This document shows positions 1 through 6,141 of a stretch of 20,434 nt of DNA, piece by piece. The notes below the pieces were generated by a model. It had not been told where the DNA came from. It ran no database searches and was given only the letters and a program-made list of their open reading frames with translations. Source of the DNA: Synergistaceae bacterium. Lineage in GTDB: Bacteria; Synergistota; Synergistia; Synergistales; Synergistaceae. The stretch's first letter is position 1. The number at the start of each line of letters is the position of its first letter. The position numbers and the translations under genes were made by a program. The stretch is from the NCBI GenBank assembly GCA_031274115.1, contig JAISQP010000226.1:1-20434 (forward strand), in the 5' to 3' direction.

Positions 1-292
1 GAACCCCGGCGCTTCGCCCCGCCGAGGCCGCCGCGTCCAGATCGGAGTCGGCGAAATTGCCCAAACCTCTTTCAGGAAACCCGGCGAATGTCTCCGGCCC
101 CAGAACCTCGACGTCTTCCAGACCGGCGAGTTCTCGGACAAAAATATCGGTTATCGCTTCCGCCTCGCTAAGAGAGACGGCTTCGCCGCCCGCAAATGGC
201 AGAACTCCTATGCGGACTGAGTCCGCCGCGGCGGAACGTACGAAGGGAGCGCACAGCAGGAGCCCCAAAAAAATTTTCGCAAAAAACTTCAT
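1..292 (-). CDS. Secreted protein, N-terminal fragment, CsgG/FlgO-like start (partial)
   Basis: An open frame runs from an ATG at 292 off the left edge, giving 97 residues without a stop. AGGAGG lies at 301-306, eight bases before the ATG, which fixes the start. The first 23 or so residues are a signal peptide: MKFFAKIF, then a Leu-rich core, then VRSAAA. The mature part begins with VRIGVLPFAGG and continues with a segment like ITDIFVRELAGLEDVEVLGPE. An 'I-x-V-L-P-F' strand followed by a helix and 'eL...V' is typical of periplasmic CsgG/FlgO/LpoB-type domains. That family reading is an inference from a short fragment; the C-terminal part is outside the window. It is divergent from the brnT gene. 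Confidence 0.8.
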   Translation of the reverse strand, partial: MKFFAKIFLGLLLCAPFVRSAAADSVRIGVLPFAGGEAVSLSEAEAITDIFVRELAGLEDVEVLGPETFAGFPERGLGNFADSDLDAAASAGRSAGV

Positions 293-342
293 GGCCCTCG
301 CCTCCTGAGTTTCGGTCAAAAAGAACCCGCGCCATCCACGAT

Positions 343-348
343 ATTATA
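343..348 (-). promoter_or_regulatory. Possible -10 box for the leftward secreted-protein gene
   Basis: On the minus strand these bases read TATAAT, about 50 bases upstream of the ATG at 292. I see no convincing -35 box at 16-18 bases further upstream, so this is only a weak promoter candidate. Confidence 0.25.
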
Positions 349-384
349 TACTCAGATAGTTCATTATAGTCTGGTCAGCGAAGT

Positions 385-410
385 TTTGTATAGACATACG
401 CCAATACAAA
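385..410. promoter_or_regulatory. Inverted repeat over the brnT promoter, candidate BrnA operator
   Basis: TTTGTAT at 385-391 and ATACAAA at 404-410 form a perfect 7-bp inverted repeat separated by 12 bases. It overlaps the -35 box and most of the spacer of the brnT promoter. In BrnT/BrnA modules the ribbon-helix-helix antitoxin is known to repress its own promoter, and a palindrome over the promoter is the expected target. The palindrome is seen directly; its use by BrnA is inferred. Confidence 0.5.
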
Positions 411-420
411 CGTGTATAAT
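391..420 (+). promoter_or_regulatory. Sigma-70 promoter of brnTA, predicted leaderless start
   Basis: TAGACA (391-396, one mismatch to TTGACA), an 18-base spacer and a perfect TATAAT (415-420). Counting the last base of the -10 box as -7 puts the transcription start at 427, the A of the brnT ATG. No Shine-Dalgarno sequence precedes that ATG, which agrees with a leaderless message. Confidence 0.7.
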
Positions 421-426
421 TGACCT

Positions 427-712
427 ATGGAAGTGACTGTATCTGGTTTCGATTGGGATGATGGGAACTGGCCTAAATGCGGCAAGCATGGTGTTTCCAA
501 AGAGGAAATAGAAAGTTTTTTTGAAGGTTTGCCTATGGTAATGACAGATCCAAACCCAGCGGAACCGCGCATGAGAGCGATCGAAAACAAAGCTAGGGCG
601 TTATCTGTTCCTGGTATTTATGTTCCGCGCAATCAACGGACAAACATACATTAGACCTATAAGCGCCCGCTATATGCATCAGAAGGAGGCCGAACACTAT
701 GAAAACCATTAA
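427..712 (+). pseudogene. brnT: BrnT-family toxin gene, disrupted by a frameshift
   Basis: BrnT toxins are small RelE-fold ribonucleases that halt translation. The first frame (427-654) has the family's opening: FDWDDGNWPKCGKHGVSKEEIESFFEG, split as FDWDDGNW...CGKHGVSKEEI, then DPNPAEPRMRAI. After about 581-598 the homology jumps to the +1 frame, which reads GRYLFLVFMFRAINGQTY, then IRPISARYMHQKEAEHYENH, and stops at 710-712. That is the normal BrnT C-terminus. One inserted base or two deleted bases near the A-rich stretch at 585-593 would explain this. Read as it stands, the protein is 75 residues and lacks the C-terminal strand and helix (RPISAR...KE...Y) that carry active-site residues in the family, so it should be inactive. 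The repaired gene overlaps brnA by 14 bases, as is usual. A sequencing error or programmed frameshift cannot be excluded. Confidence 0.85.
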
Positions 713-959
713 ACTCAAGCGTATGCCGTCGTTCAGGAGTGACGCCGAAGCCGAAGGGTTTGTTGAAACTGCGGATCTGTCCGAATACGACCTATCCGGT
801 TTCAAACCGATGCGCTTCGAGGTGGAACCCAAATCGGCGGCGCTCAATATGCGCCTTCCTCAAAGCTTGCTTGAAGCTGTTAAGATAAAGGCAAAAGAGG
901 AAGGGATACCGTATACTCGATATATCAGGTTAATCCTGGAACAGGCGGTAAGCCATTGA
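699..959 (+). CDS. brnA: BrnA-family antitoxin (ribbon-helix-helix)
   Basis: An 86-residue protein that should bind and neutralise BrnT and repress the brnTA promoter. The N-terminal half is acidic and flexible (SDAEAEGFVETADLSEYDLS), the toxin-binding part in this family. Residues about 45-84 (ALNMRLPQSLLEAVKIKAKE, then GIPYTRYIRLILEQAV) form the ribbon-helix-helix DNA-binding domain of CopG/BrnA type. AGGAGG at 684-689 lies inside the toxin gene, nine bases before the ATG. The gene looks intact although its toxin partner is frameshifted. It could be kept as a repressor or as protection against related toxins. Confidence 0.9.
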   Translation: MKTIKLKRMPSFRSDAEAEGFVETADLSEYDLSGFKPMRFEVEPKSAALNMRLPQSLLEAVKIKAKEEGIPYTRYIRLILEQAVSH

Positions 960-1534
960 CATACCCGATGACGTTAGACGACGGGGCCGCGCCGAAGAGA
1001 GGGCGCAGAAAAATTTTATTCGCGCTCGGCTGGATTCTCGCCGTGTTAGTCTGCGGGGCGGCGATCCTCCCGGAACTGCCGGTGAACTATCTTACGATAT
1101 CCGGTGAGCAGGGAGTCGTCCTGGCGTCCCCTCTCTCGGGGGGACGTCCATTTATCACCGCTTATATACACTCCGTGCAGCTGACCCCTGTCATAGACGA
1201 ATACAGGATCGTCCAGGGGAAGATATGGGGCTGGGAGGAGCGGGTGAAGTCGCACAACGCCGGGCTCCCATTCTCGGCGCCGGAGCACGGCAGGTTTATC
1301 ATGGCGCCTCCCTGGATGATCGTCCAAGGAGGGAGACGCGCCGAGGAGCGGATCGCCTACAGGGTCGGCAACGCCGAGCTGGGGCGCAACACATGGCTCC
1401 TCCCCCCCTTCGGCGAGCTTCCCGCGTATACGCTTTTCGCCTCGAACAGGGTGTATATCGAGGCGTCGGTGAAAAAATTTTCAGACGCGCCCCTCATGGG
1501 CTGGCCGCGAGCAGCAGACATCCCGCCGCGGTGA
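956..1534 (+). CDS. DUF1850 membrane-anchored protein
   Basis: A 192-residue protein with one N-terminal transmembrane helix at about residues 20-42 (KILFALGWILAVLVCGAAIL) and an extracytoplasmic domain. The domain has the DUF1850 pattern: AYIHSVQLTPVIDEYRI, then GWEERVKSHNAGLPF and PPWMIVQGGR. DUF1850 genes usually sit beside TAXI-type TRAP transporter genes; the role is unknown, probably accessory to transport. The start taken is TTG at 956, which overlaps the brnA stop (TTGA) and has AGGCGG at 943-948. An ATG at 968 is the alternative. The gene is thus coupled to brnTA. Its last 41 bases overlap the 3' end of the opposing gene. The matching TRAP operon starts 1.4 kb downstream, past two minus-strand genes. 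Confidence 0.85.
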   Translation: MTYPMTLDDGAAPKRGRRKILFALGWILAVLVCGAAILPELPVNYLTISGEQGVVLASPLSGGRPFITAYIHSVQLTPVIDEYRIVQGKIWGWEERVKSHNAGLPFSAPEHGRFIMAPPWMIVQGGRRAEERIAYRVGNAELGRNTWLLPPFGELPAYTLFASNRVYIEASVKKFSDAPLMGWPRAADIPPR

Positions 1535-2213
1535 ATACAGCCGGCAGCAGAATATGCCGCGAAGCGCGCGCGGGGCGAAATACCCGGGCCGAGGCCGCTC
1601 TCATGATAAGGTCCCTCGCGAGAAGAGCCGTCGCGAACGCAAACGCCGTATCCAGAATTATCGAGCCGGGCGGGGCGACCCCAAAGAATCTGGAGGAGTC
1701 GAACGGCGCGAAGACGACGGAGAGAAAGCCCGCGAATGAGAACGCTGTAAAGCGGCCGGAGACGCCGCTCTGGCGGACCTCCGCGAATGAGAGCGCGAGC
1801 CCTGCGAAAAGAAGCGCCATCGCCGTCCAGAGCCTAGCTCCAGCGAGGCCCTCCAGGCGAAGGATCATGGATAGTCCTTCGACGCTGAAAAGCCCGCCCG
1901 GAACGCCGACGGAGTAAATTAAACGGCTCATCGCGGCGACCGACGCCGTCAGACAGGCCACGAGCGTCAGCCGGGAGACTGCGGTTTCAGCGCCATCCCC
2001 GGGGGAGAAAAATATTGATGCGGCAAAGAGCGGAAACCACGCCCAAGACCCGACGCCCGCAAAATGGAGAACCGGCGCCCCGCTCCACGGAAGCGCTCCC
2101 GCGGACAGAAGCGCTAAAATAATCGCCGGCAGATCCCGCGCTCCCGAAGAGCGAGGTTCTCGCGGAAGCGGGACCAGGAGAACAAGGACGGCGAAGAGCG
2201 CAAAAAGCTTCAA
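1494..2213 (-). CDS. Unrecognised multi-pass membrane protein
   Basis: A 239-residue, strongly hydrophobic protein with roughly six transmembrane segments: residues about 1-17, 28-50, 57-70, 80-98, 128-145 and 153-170, with a further one near the C-terminus (HILLPAVFTAAGCLLLAAS). I recognise no family motif. The start is TTG at 2213, only six bases after the stop of the upstream gene and with no clear Shine-Dalgarno sequence, so it is probably translated by coupling. The length and uninterrupted frame, with hydrophobic composition throughout, support a real gene. The two genes could encode subunits of one membrane complex. The opposite-strand frame here is a shadow. Confidence 0.6.
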   Translation of the reverse strand: MKLFALFAVLVLLVPLPREPRSSGARDLPAIILALLSAGALPWSGAPVLHFAGVGSWAWFPLFAASIFFSPGDGAETAVSRLTLVACLTASVAAMSRLIYSVGVPGGLFSVEGLSMILRLEGLAGARLWTAMALLFAGLALSFAEVRQSGVSGRFTAFSFAGFLSVVFAPFDSSRFFGVAPPGSIILDTAFAFATALLARDLIMRAASARVFRPARASRHILLPAVFTAAGCLLLAASP

Positions 2214-2219
2214 GGCGGT

Positions 2220-2453
2220 CTACGGCAGACGCCCGGATATCACGTCCACTCCGGCGAACGAGTAGTAGGAGAGCGCGATGGCGCCGGCCAAAAGAAACCC
2301 GAGCAGCACTCTCAGATAAAAGAGCATCCAATCCGGAGCGGGCCACTTCCCCCTGTAAATGTTCATGACCGAGCGGGCGACCAGGAGAGCGGCGGCAAAA
2401 AAAACGAGCGCCGCGAGAGCCTGAATGTTTATGGCCGGAATTCCCATAATCAT
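2220..2453 (-). CDS. Unrecognised small membrane protein, about two transmembrane helices
   Basis: A 77-residue protein with two hydrophobic helices, at about residues 10-27 (IQALAALVFFAAALLVAR) and 44-66 (FYLRVLLGFLLAGAIALSYY), separated by a basic loop containing RGKWPAPDW. GGAGG lies nine bases before the ATG at 2453. It is followed after six bases by the 239-residue membrane protein, so the two form a transcription unit. No family is recognised. Confidence 0.65.
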   Translation of the reverse strand: MIMGIPAINIQALAALVFFAAALLVARSVMNIYRGKWPAPDWMLFYLRVLLGFLLAGAIALSYYSFAGVDVISGRLP

Positions 2454-2699
2454 GACGCCGCGCCTCCGCGATCCGCGCCGATTCGTTTCAAACTATAATC
2501 GTGTTCCCGACTCGAAGAATCCATGGGAAAAATGCCGAAACTACTTAAAACTGGACGGCCGGTAATTGAATAGATAGCGCGGCACTTGACAGCCGTTGGC
2601 TCGCAAATATAATTTTTAACAAACGTAACAATCACCCCCGTGTAGAAGTTTAATTATACATTACAATCGTTCCGGTTCGTGAGGGCGGATAGCTCCTGG
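2454..2699. other. Intergenic stretch upstream of two divergent units
   Basis: Between the minus-strand membrane genes (start 2453) and the TRAP operon (start 2913) lie 459 bases. The right part is the repeat element described separately. In 2454-2699 I see no gene. A 61-codon minus-strand frame with a GTG start is not convincing. A TATAAT on the minus strand at 2653-2658 lacks a good -35 box. Confidence 0.5.
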
Positions 2700-2805
2700 G
2701 GAAGCGCTGATTAAATCGCTGAAACGGCATTGCGCCACCTGCGAATACAGAGACCGTCGAGGTTTTAATCGTTACCCTTTAGGCCTCTGACAATAAATCA
2801 GCCTT
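2700..2805 (+). repeat. MITE-like intergenic repeat, complete copy A
   Basis: A 106-bp unit beginning GGAAGCGCTGATTAAAT and ending CAATAAATCAGCCTT. The two ends are imperfect inverted repeats of each other around the core GCTGATT. It matches the reverse complement of 16314-16418 with about nine substitutions and one single-base gap. Shared inner blocks include CATTGCGCCA, ATACAGAGACC, GGTTTTAAT and TTACCCTTTAGGCCTCT. No reading frame of note lies inside. It sits about 100 bases upstream of the TRAP permease gene. Confidence 0.85.
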
Positions 2806-2823
2806 TCCCTAGGGAGGCTGATT
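2796..2823. repeat. Hairpin in the TRAP operon leader
   Basis: AATCAGCCT (2796-2804) and AGGCTGATT (2815-2823) are perfect 9-bp inverted arms around a 10-base loop that itself holds CCCTAGGG. It lies where copy A meets the second module. If transcription starts upstream, the structure is part of the TRAP mRNA leader. No T-run follows, so it is not a standard terminator. Confidence 0.6.
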
Positions 2824-2889
2824 GAATGACATTCGGCCGCAATGGGCGTCTCGTCCTCCATTGCTCGAAGAACATTTAATCAGCGTTTC
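2806..2889 (-). repeat. Second inverted-repeat module adjoining copy A
   Basis: This module shares only its ends with the repeat family. It ends at the right with ATTTAATCAGCG (2874-2885), a perfect 12-bp inverted match to CGCTGATTAAAT at 2705-2716 in copy A. Its left part, AGGCTGATT at 2815-2823, mirrors AATCAGCCT at 2796-2804. The middle is unrelated to copy A. Together 2700-2889 looks like two elements side by side, or one composite with long inverted ends. It stops about ten bases before the TRAP Shine-Dalgarno sequence. Confidence 0.6.
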
Positions 2890-2912
2890 AATAAGTTACA
2901 GGAGGCGAAAAT

Positions 2913-4898
2913 ATGGAAGATTCGAAAGAAAAGCAAGACGGAGTGACGGTCGGCGCCCCGGAGGAGGGGATCGATTTTGGAGAGCTGATGCGCAAGTATG
3001 ACACGGAGGCCCGCTTCAGAACGCCGCCGGGGTGGCAAATCAAGCTTATCGTCTTTTTGTGCGTAGCGATGTCGGCGTTCCATTTTTACACCGCGGGGAT
3101 GGGGCTTCTTCCGGCGCAAAAGCAGGGCGCCGTGCACCTCATGTTCGTCCTCGTCCTCGTCTTTTTACTCTATCCGATCAAATCCGACATGCCGAAGGAC
3201 GCTAAAATCCCTATCTACGACTTTATCTTTGCCGCGGTCGCCGCAGTCCCGCTCGTATACCTCGTACAACAGATAGACGTAATAGCCATGGGGCGCTCTG
3301 GGCTCCCGACGACGACTGATATCGCGATGGGCTTTATTCTCATAGCGATGCTTCTCGAGGCGACCAGGCGAATATCGAACCCCATATTGCCGTGTCTCGC
3401 GATAGTCTCCCTCCTCTACTGTTACTTCGGACGGTCTATGCCCGCCATGATCTCTCACAGAGGTTTTAGCGTAAGCCGCATCGTCAACCACATGTATCTC
3501 GGCACCGAGGGTATATTCGGAACCCCTCTGGAGGTGTCCTCGACGTTCGTTTTCATGTTTATACTCTTCGGGTCGGTGCTCGAAAAGACGGGGATGGGTA
3601 AATTCATCATCGATCTCTCCCTTGCCCTCGCGGGCTGGTCCACAGGCGGACCCGCGAAGGTGGCGGTCGTCGCCAGCGGTCTCATGGGGACCATATCCGG
3701 CTCGTCGGTCGCCAACGTCTGCACCACCGGCATGTTTACGATACCGCTCATGAAGAGCGTGGGCTACAAACCTTACTTTGCCGGGGCGGTCGAGGCCGTG
3801 GCCTCCACTGGCGGTCAGATAATGCCTCCCGTCATGGGGGCTGGGGCGTTTATAATGGCTCAATTCCTGGGAGTGAGCTACATCGAGGTGGCGATAGCCG
3901 CGGTCGTCCCCGCTCTGCTCTATTACTTCGCGGTCATAGTCCAGGTTCATTTCGAGGCCAAGAGGCTGGGATTGGTCGGGCTGTCCCGCAGTCAACTGCC
4001 AAGGATGGGCCGGCTTCTCCGCGAAAAGGGCTTTTTGCTGATTCCCTTAATCGCGATAATTTACCTCCTCATTTCCGGCTACACGCCTCTTATGGCGGCG
4101 TTTGTCGGCATCTGGGTCAGTTTTGTCCTGTCGTGGCTGAACAGGGAAACCCGCCTTACTCCAATAAGGATAATGGAGGCGTTCGAGTCCGGCGCGAGGG
4201 GCGCTCTCTCTGTCGCCTGCGCCTGCGCCTGCGTTGGAATGGTGGTCGGCATGAGCACGCTCACCGGCCTCGCGCTTCGCATCGCAAGCGCGATAGTCAC
4301 GCTCGCAGGAGGCAAACTGATACTCACGCTGTTCTTCACTATGTGCGCAAGCATACTGCTCGGCACGGGGCTTCCGACCACGGCAAACTTCATCGTCACG
4401 AGCACGATGGCCGCTCCGGCCCTTTTACAGCTCGGCGTTCCGGACATGGCGGCCTACATGTTCGTCTTCTACTTCGGCATAGCGGCCGACCTCACCCCGC
4501 CGGTCGCGCTCGCGGCGTACGCGGGGGCGGGCATCGCCGGCTCCGACCCGATGAAAACAGGAGGGGTCGCGTTCAAACTCGCGCTGGCCGGTTTCCTGGT
4601 GCCGTATGTTTACGTGTACAACCCCATTCTCCTCTTCATAGACGCCACGCCGCTGCAGATGATACAGGCTATAATAACCGCGCTCATCGGCGTATTCCTG
4701 CTCGCCATGTGCACGATCGGCTACTACAAGACGGACATCCATCCCATATTACGCGTCGCCGCGCTCGGCGGGGCTCTCGGACTGCTGGACCCGGGGACGA
4801 GGACAGACGTAATAGGGCTGGTTGTCCTTGGAGTGATATACGCTATCCAGACGGTTAGGGCCAACGCGGAGGGACCGCGGAATACGCCGGCGGAGTGA
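2913..4898 (+). CDS. TRAP transporter permease, fused 4TM/12TM type (TAXI family)
   Basis: A 661-residue inner-membrane protein, the usual length for the fused small-plus-large TRAP permease that works with TAXI receptors. It should use an ion gradient to import an organic acid delivered by the periplasmic receptor encoded next. The N-terminal cytoplasmic stretch of about 45 residues precedes the four-helix part. The DctM-like part shows SGSSVANVCTTGMFTIPLM, then STGGQIMPPVMGAGAFIMA and, later, LLGTGLPTTANFIVTSTMAA, all hallmarks of the family. AGGAGG at 2900-2905 lies seven bases before the ATG. The receptor gene follows after 97 bases. The substrate cannot be read from the sequence. Confidence 0.95.
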   Translation: MEDSKEKQDGVTVGAPEEGIDFGELMRKYDTEARFRTPPGWQIKLIVFLCVAMSAFHFYTAGMGLLPAQKQGAVHLMFVLVLVFLLYPIKSDMPKDAKIPIYDFIFAAVAAVPLVYLVQQIDVIAMGRSGLPTTTDIAMGFILIAMLLEATRRISNPILPCLAIVSLLYCYFGRSMPAMISHRGFSVSRIVNHMYLGTEGIFGTPLEVSSTFVFMFILFGSVLEKTGMGKFIIDLSLALAGWSTGGPAKVAVVASGLMGTISGSSVANVCTTGMFTIPLMKSVGYKPYFAGAVEAVASTGGQIMPPVMGAGAFIMAQFLGVSYIEVAIAAVVPALLYYFAVIVQVHFEAKRLGLVGLSRSQLPRMGRLLREKGFLLIPLIAIIYLLISGYTPLMAAFVGIWVSFVLSWLNRETRLTPIRIMEAFESGARGALSVACACACVGMVVGMSTLTGLALRIASAIVTLAGGKLILTLFFTMCASILLGTGLPTTANFIVTSTMAAPALLQLGVPDMAAYMFVFYFGIAADLTPPVALAAYAGAGIAGSDPMKTGGVAFKLALAGFLVPYVYVYNPILLFIDATPLQMIQAIITALIGVFLLAMCTIGYYKTDIHPILRVAALGGALGLLDPGTRTDVIGLVVLGVIYAIQTVRANAEGPRNTPAE

Positions 4899-4995
4899 AG
4901 GGGGTGTTCGTGGGCAAAAAACGGTCAAAGCGCAGATTAGTCGTCGTTTTTCAAAAAATTTAACCCGTGCGAATAAATAAGGAGGAGTTTTAAAG

Positions 4996-5955
4996 ATGAC
5001 AGGAAGAAAGCCCTTTATCATGGTTATGTTCGTCGTTATGACGATGCTGGCGTCCTCGGGGGCGGCTTTTGCCGCCCAGACGTTCCTCTCGATCGCCACC
5101 GGAGGCACCTCGGGGACCTACTACCCGATCGGCGGCGCTATTGCGAAAGCCGTATCCGACGGCTCCGGCATCCAGGCAACAGCTGAAACGTCCAACGCTT
5201 CCGTGGCAAACATCAACCTCGTCGCGACAAAAGAGATCGAGGTCGCCTTCGTCCAGAACGACATCACGTTCTGGGCCTACACCGGCAAGGTCATGTTCCA
5301 GTCCCCGCTCCGCAACCTTCGGGCTATCGCCGCTCTCTATCCCGAGCACATCCAGCTCATCACGACGAAGGACTCGGCGGTCAAAAACATTGAAGACCTC
5401 AAGGGCAAGCGGGTCGGAGTCGGCGCGCCCGGCTCGGGGACTGAGGGCGATGTCCGCGCTATCCTTCAGTTGAGCGGGATAAAATACAGCGACATGAGGG
5501 TCGACTTCCTCGATTTCGGCGCGACAACCAGCCGATTCAAGGACAACCAGATAGACGCCGGTTTCGTTGTTGCCGGATTCCCCACGGCGTCCGTGATGGA
5601 CCTCGCCACCACGAAGGACATATCGCTTTTGAGCTTCACGCCTGAGTTTCTCCAGAAGCTCAGCAAGGAGTATCCCTACTTCGTGAGCAGTGTAATTCCC
5701 GCCGGCACGTACAGGGGAATTGACGCTGACGTGTCGACTCCCGCAGTCATGGCGATTCTCGTCACTCACGACGAAATTCCGGAGAGCGTCATCTATGAAT
5801 TCACCAAAGCGATGTTTACAAATATAGACCAGATACACGCGTCCCACGCCAAGGGCAGGGAAATCAACCTCAAAACAGCCCTCGACGGCCTGACTGTCCC
5901 ACTGCACCCCGGCGCCGCCAGGTTTTACAAGGAACAGGGCATGAAGGTCAACTGA
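4996..5955 (+). CDS. TAXI-family TRAP solute-binding protein
   Basis: A 319-residue periplasmic receptor for the TRAP permease encoded just upstream. Residues 1-26 form a signal peptide ending AAFA before AQTFLSIATGG. The family signature follows at once: ATGGTSGTYYPIGGAIAKAV, then AETSNASVANINLV and EVAFVQNDI. Further on are VGVGAPGSGTEGDVRAIL and the FKDNQIDAGFVVAGFP segment. There is no lipobox. AAGGAGGAG lies just upstream (about 4979-4987) with normal spacing. TAXI receptors are reported for glutamate, 2-oxoglutarate and other acids, but the ligand here is unknown. A GC-rich hairpin follows the stop. Confidence 0.95.
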   Translation: MTGRKPFIMVMFVVMTMLASSGAAFAAQTFLSIATGGTSGTYYPIGGAIAKAVSDGSGIQATAETSNASVANINLVATKEIEVAFVQNDITFWAYTGKVMFQSPLRNLRAIAALYPEHIQLITTKDSAVKNIEDLKGKRVGVGAPGSGTEGDVRAILQLSGIKYSDMRVDFLDFGATTSRFKDNQIDAGFVVAGFPTASVMDLATTKDISLLSFTPEFLQKLSKEYPYFVSSVIPAGTYRGIDADVSTPAVMAILVTHDEIPESVIYEFTKAMFTNIDQIHASHAKGREINLKTALDGLTVPLHPGAARFYKEQGMKVN

Positions 5956-5980
5956 GCCTCATACCCTAAAATAACCAGGC

Positions 5981-6011
5981 GCGGCGGCCCCTCGGGAAGA
6001 GAGACCGCCGC
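5981..6011 (+). terminator. Hairpin after the TAXI receptor gene
   Basis: GCGGCGG (5981-5987) and CCGCCGC (6005-6011) form a perfect 7-bp stem, with a possible inner CCC/GGG pairing. It starts 26 bases after the stop codon. The following bases are AT-rich (ATAATATG) but contain no run of T, so it may be a weak terminator or a structure that protects the 3' end of the receptor message. Confidence 0.45.
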
Positions 6012-6068
6012 ATAATATGTGAATAGAACATCACAAAAACGCTGATTGGCTGTGAAACTGCGGGGCCT

Positions 6069-6097
6069 TTGCATTTCGAGACAGCATACTGTAAAAT
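6069..6097 (+). promoter_or_regulatory. Possible promoter of the amino-acid ABC operon
   Basis: TTGCAT (6069-6074), a 17-base spacer and TAAAAT (6092-6097) lie 45 bases before the ATG at 6142. The -10 box has one mismatch; the -35 box matches only in TTG. Position between a hairpin and the first gene of the operon supports it. Confidence 0.4.
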
Positions 6098-6141
6098 ATT
6101 AAGGTCGTTTTGCAAGACTAAATTTGGAGGTGCGTCACAGA

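Noticed and set aside
1225..1917. 230-codon plus-strand frame overlapping the DUF1850 and membrane-protein genes
   Set aside because: Low-complexity Arg/Ala-rich product typical of the shadow of GC-rich coding sequence on other frames.
2450..2635. 61-codon minus-strand frame with a GTG start upstream of the small membrane protein
   Set aside because: No recognisable domain, mixed composition and a weak start; its only merit is that its stop overlaps the next start. Treated as intergenic.
2700..2889. CRISPR array as an explanation of the repeated sequence
   Set aside because: Copies are dispersed singly, not in tandem with spacers of constant size, and no cas genes are present.
4904..4963. 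20-codon frame between the TRAP permease and receptor genes (GTG start, very basic product)
   Set aside because: Too short to judge, no clear ribosome site at proper spacing, and the stretch is A- and T-rich spacer before the receptor's ribosome site.
6038..6060. AACGCTGATTGGCTGTGAAAC, a possible further copy of the repeat's left end
   Set aside because: Only about nine contiguous bases match the terminal core and the rest needs gaps; could be a decayed copy but not claimed.
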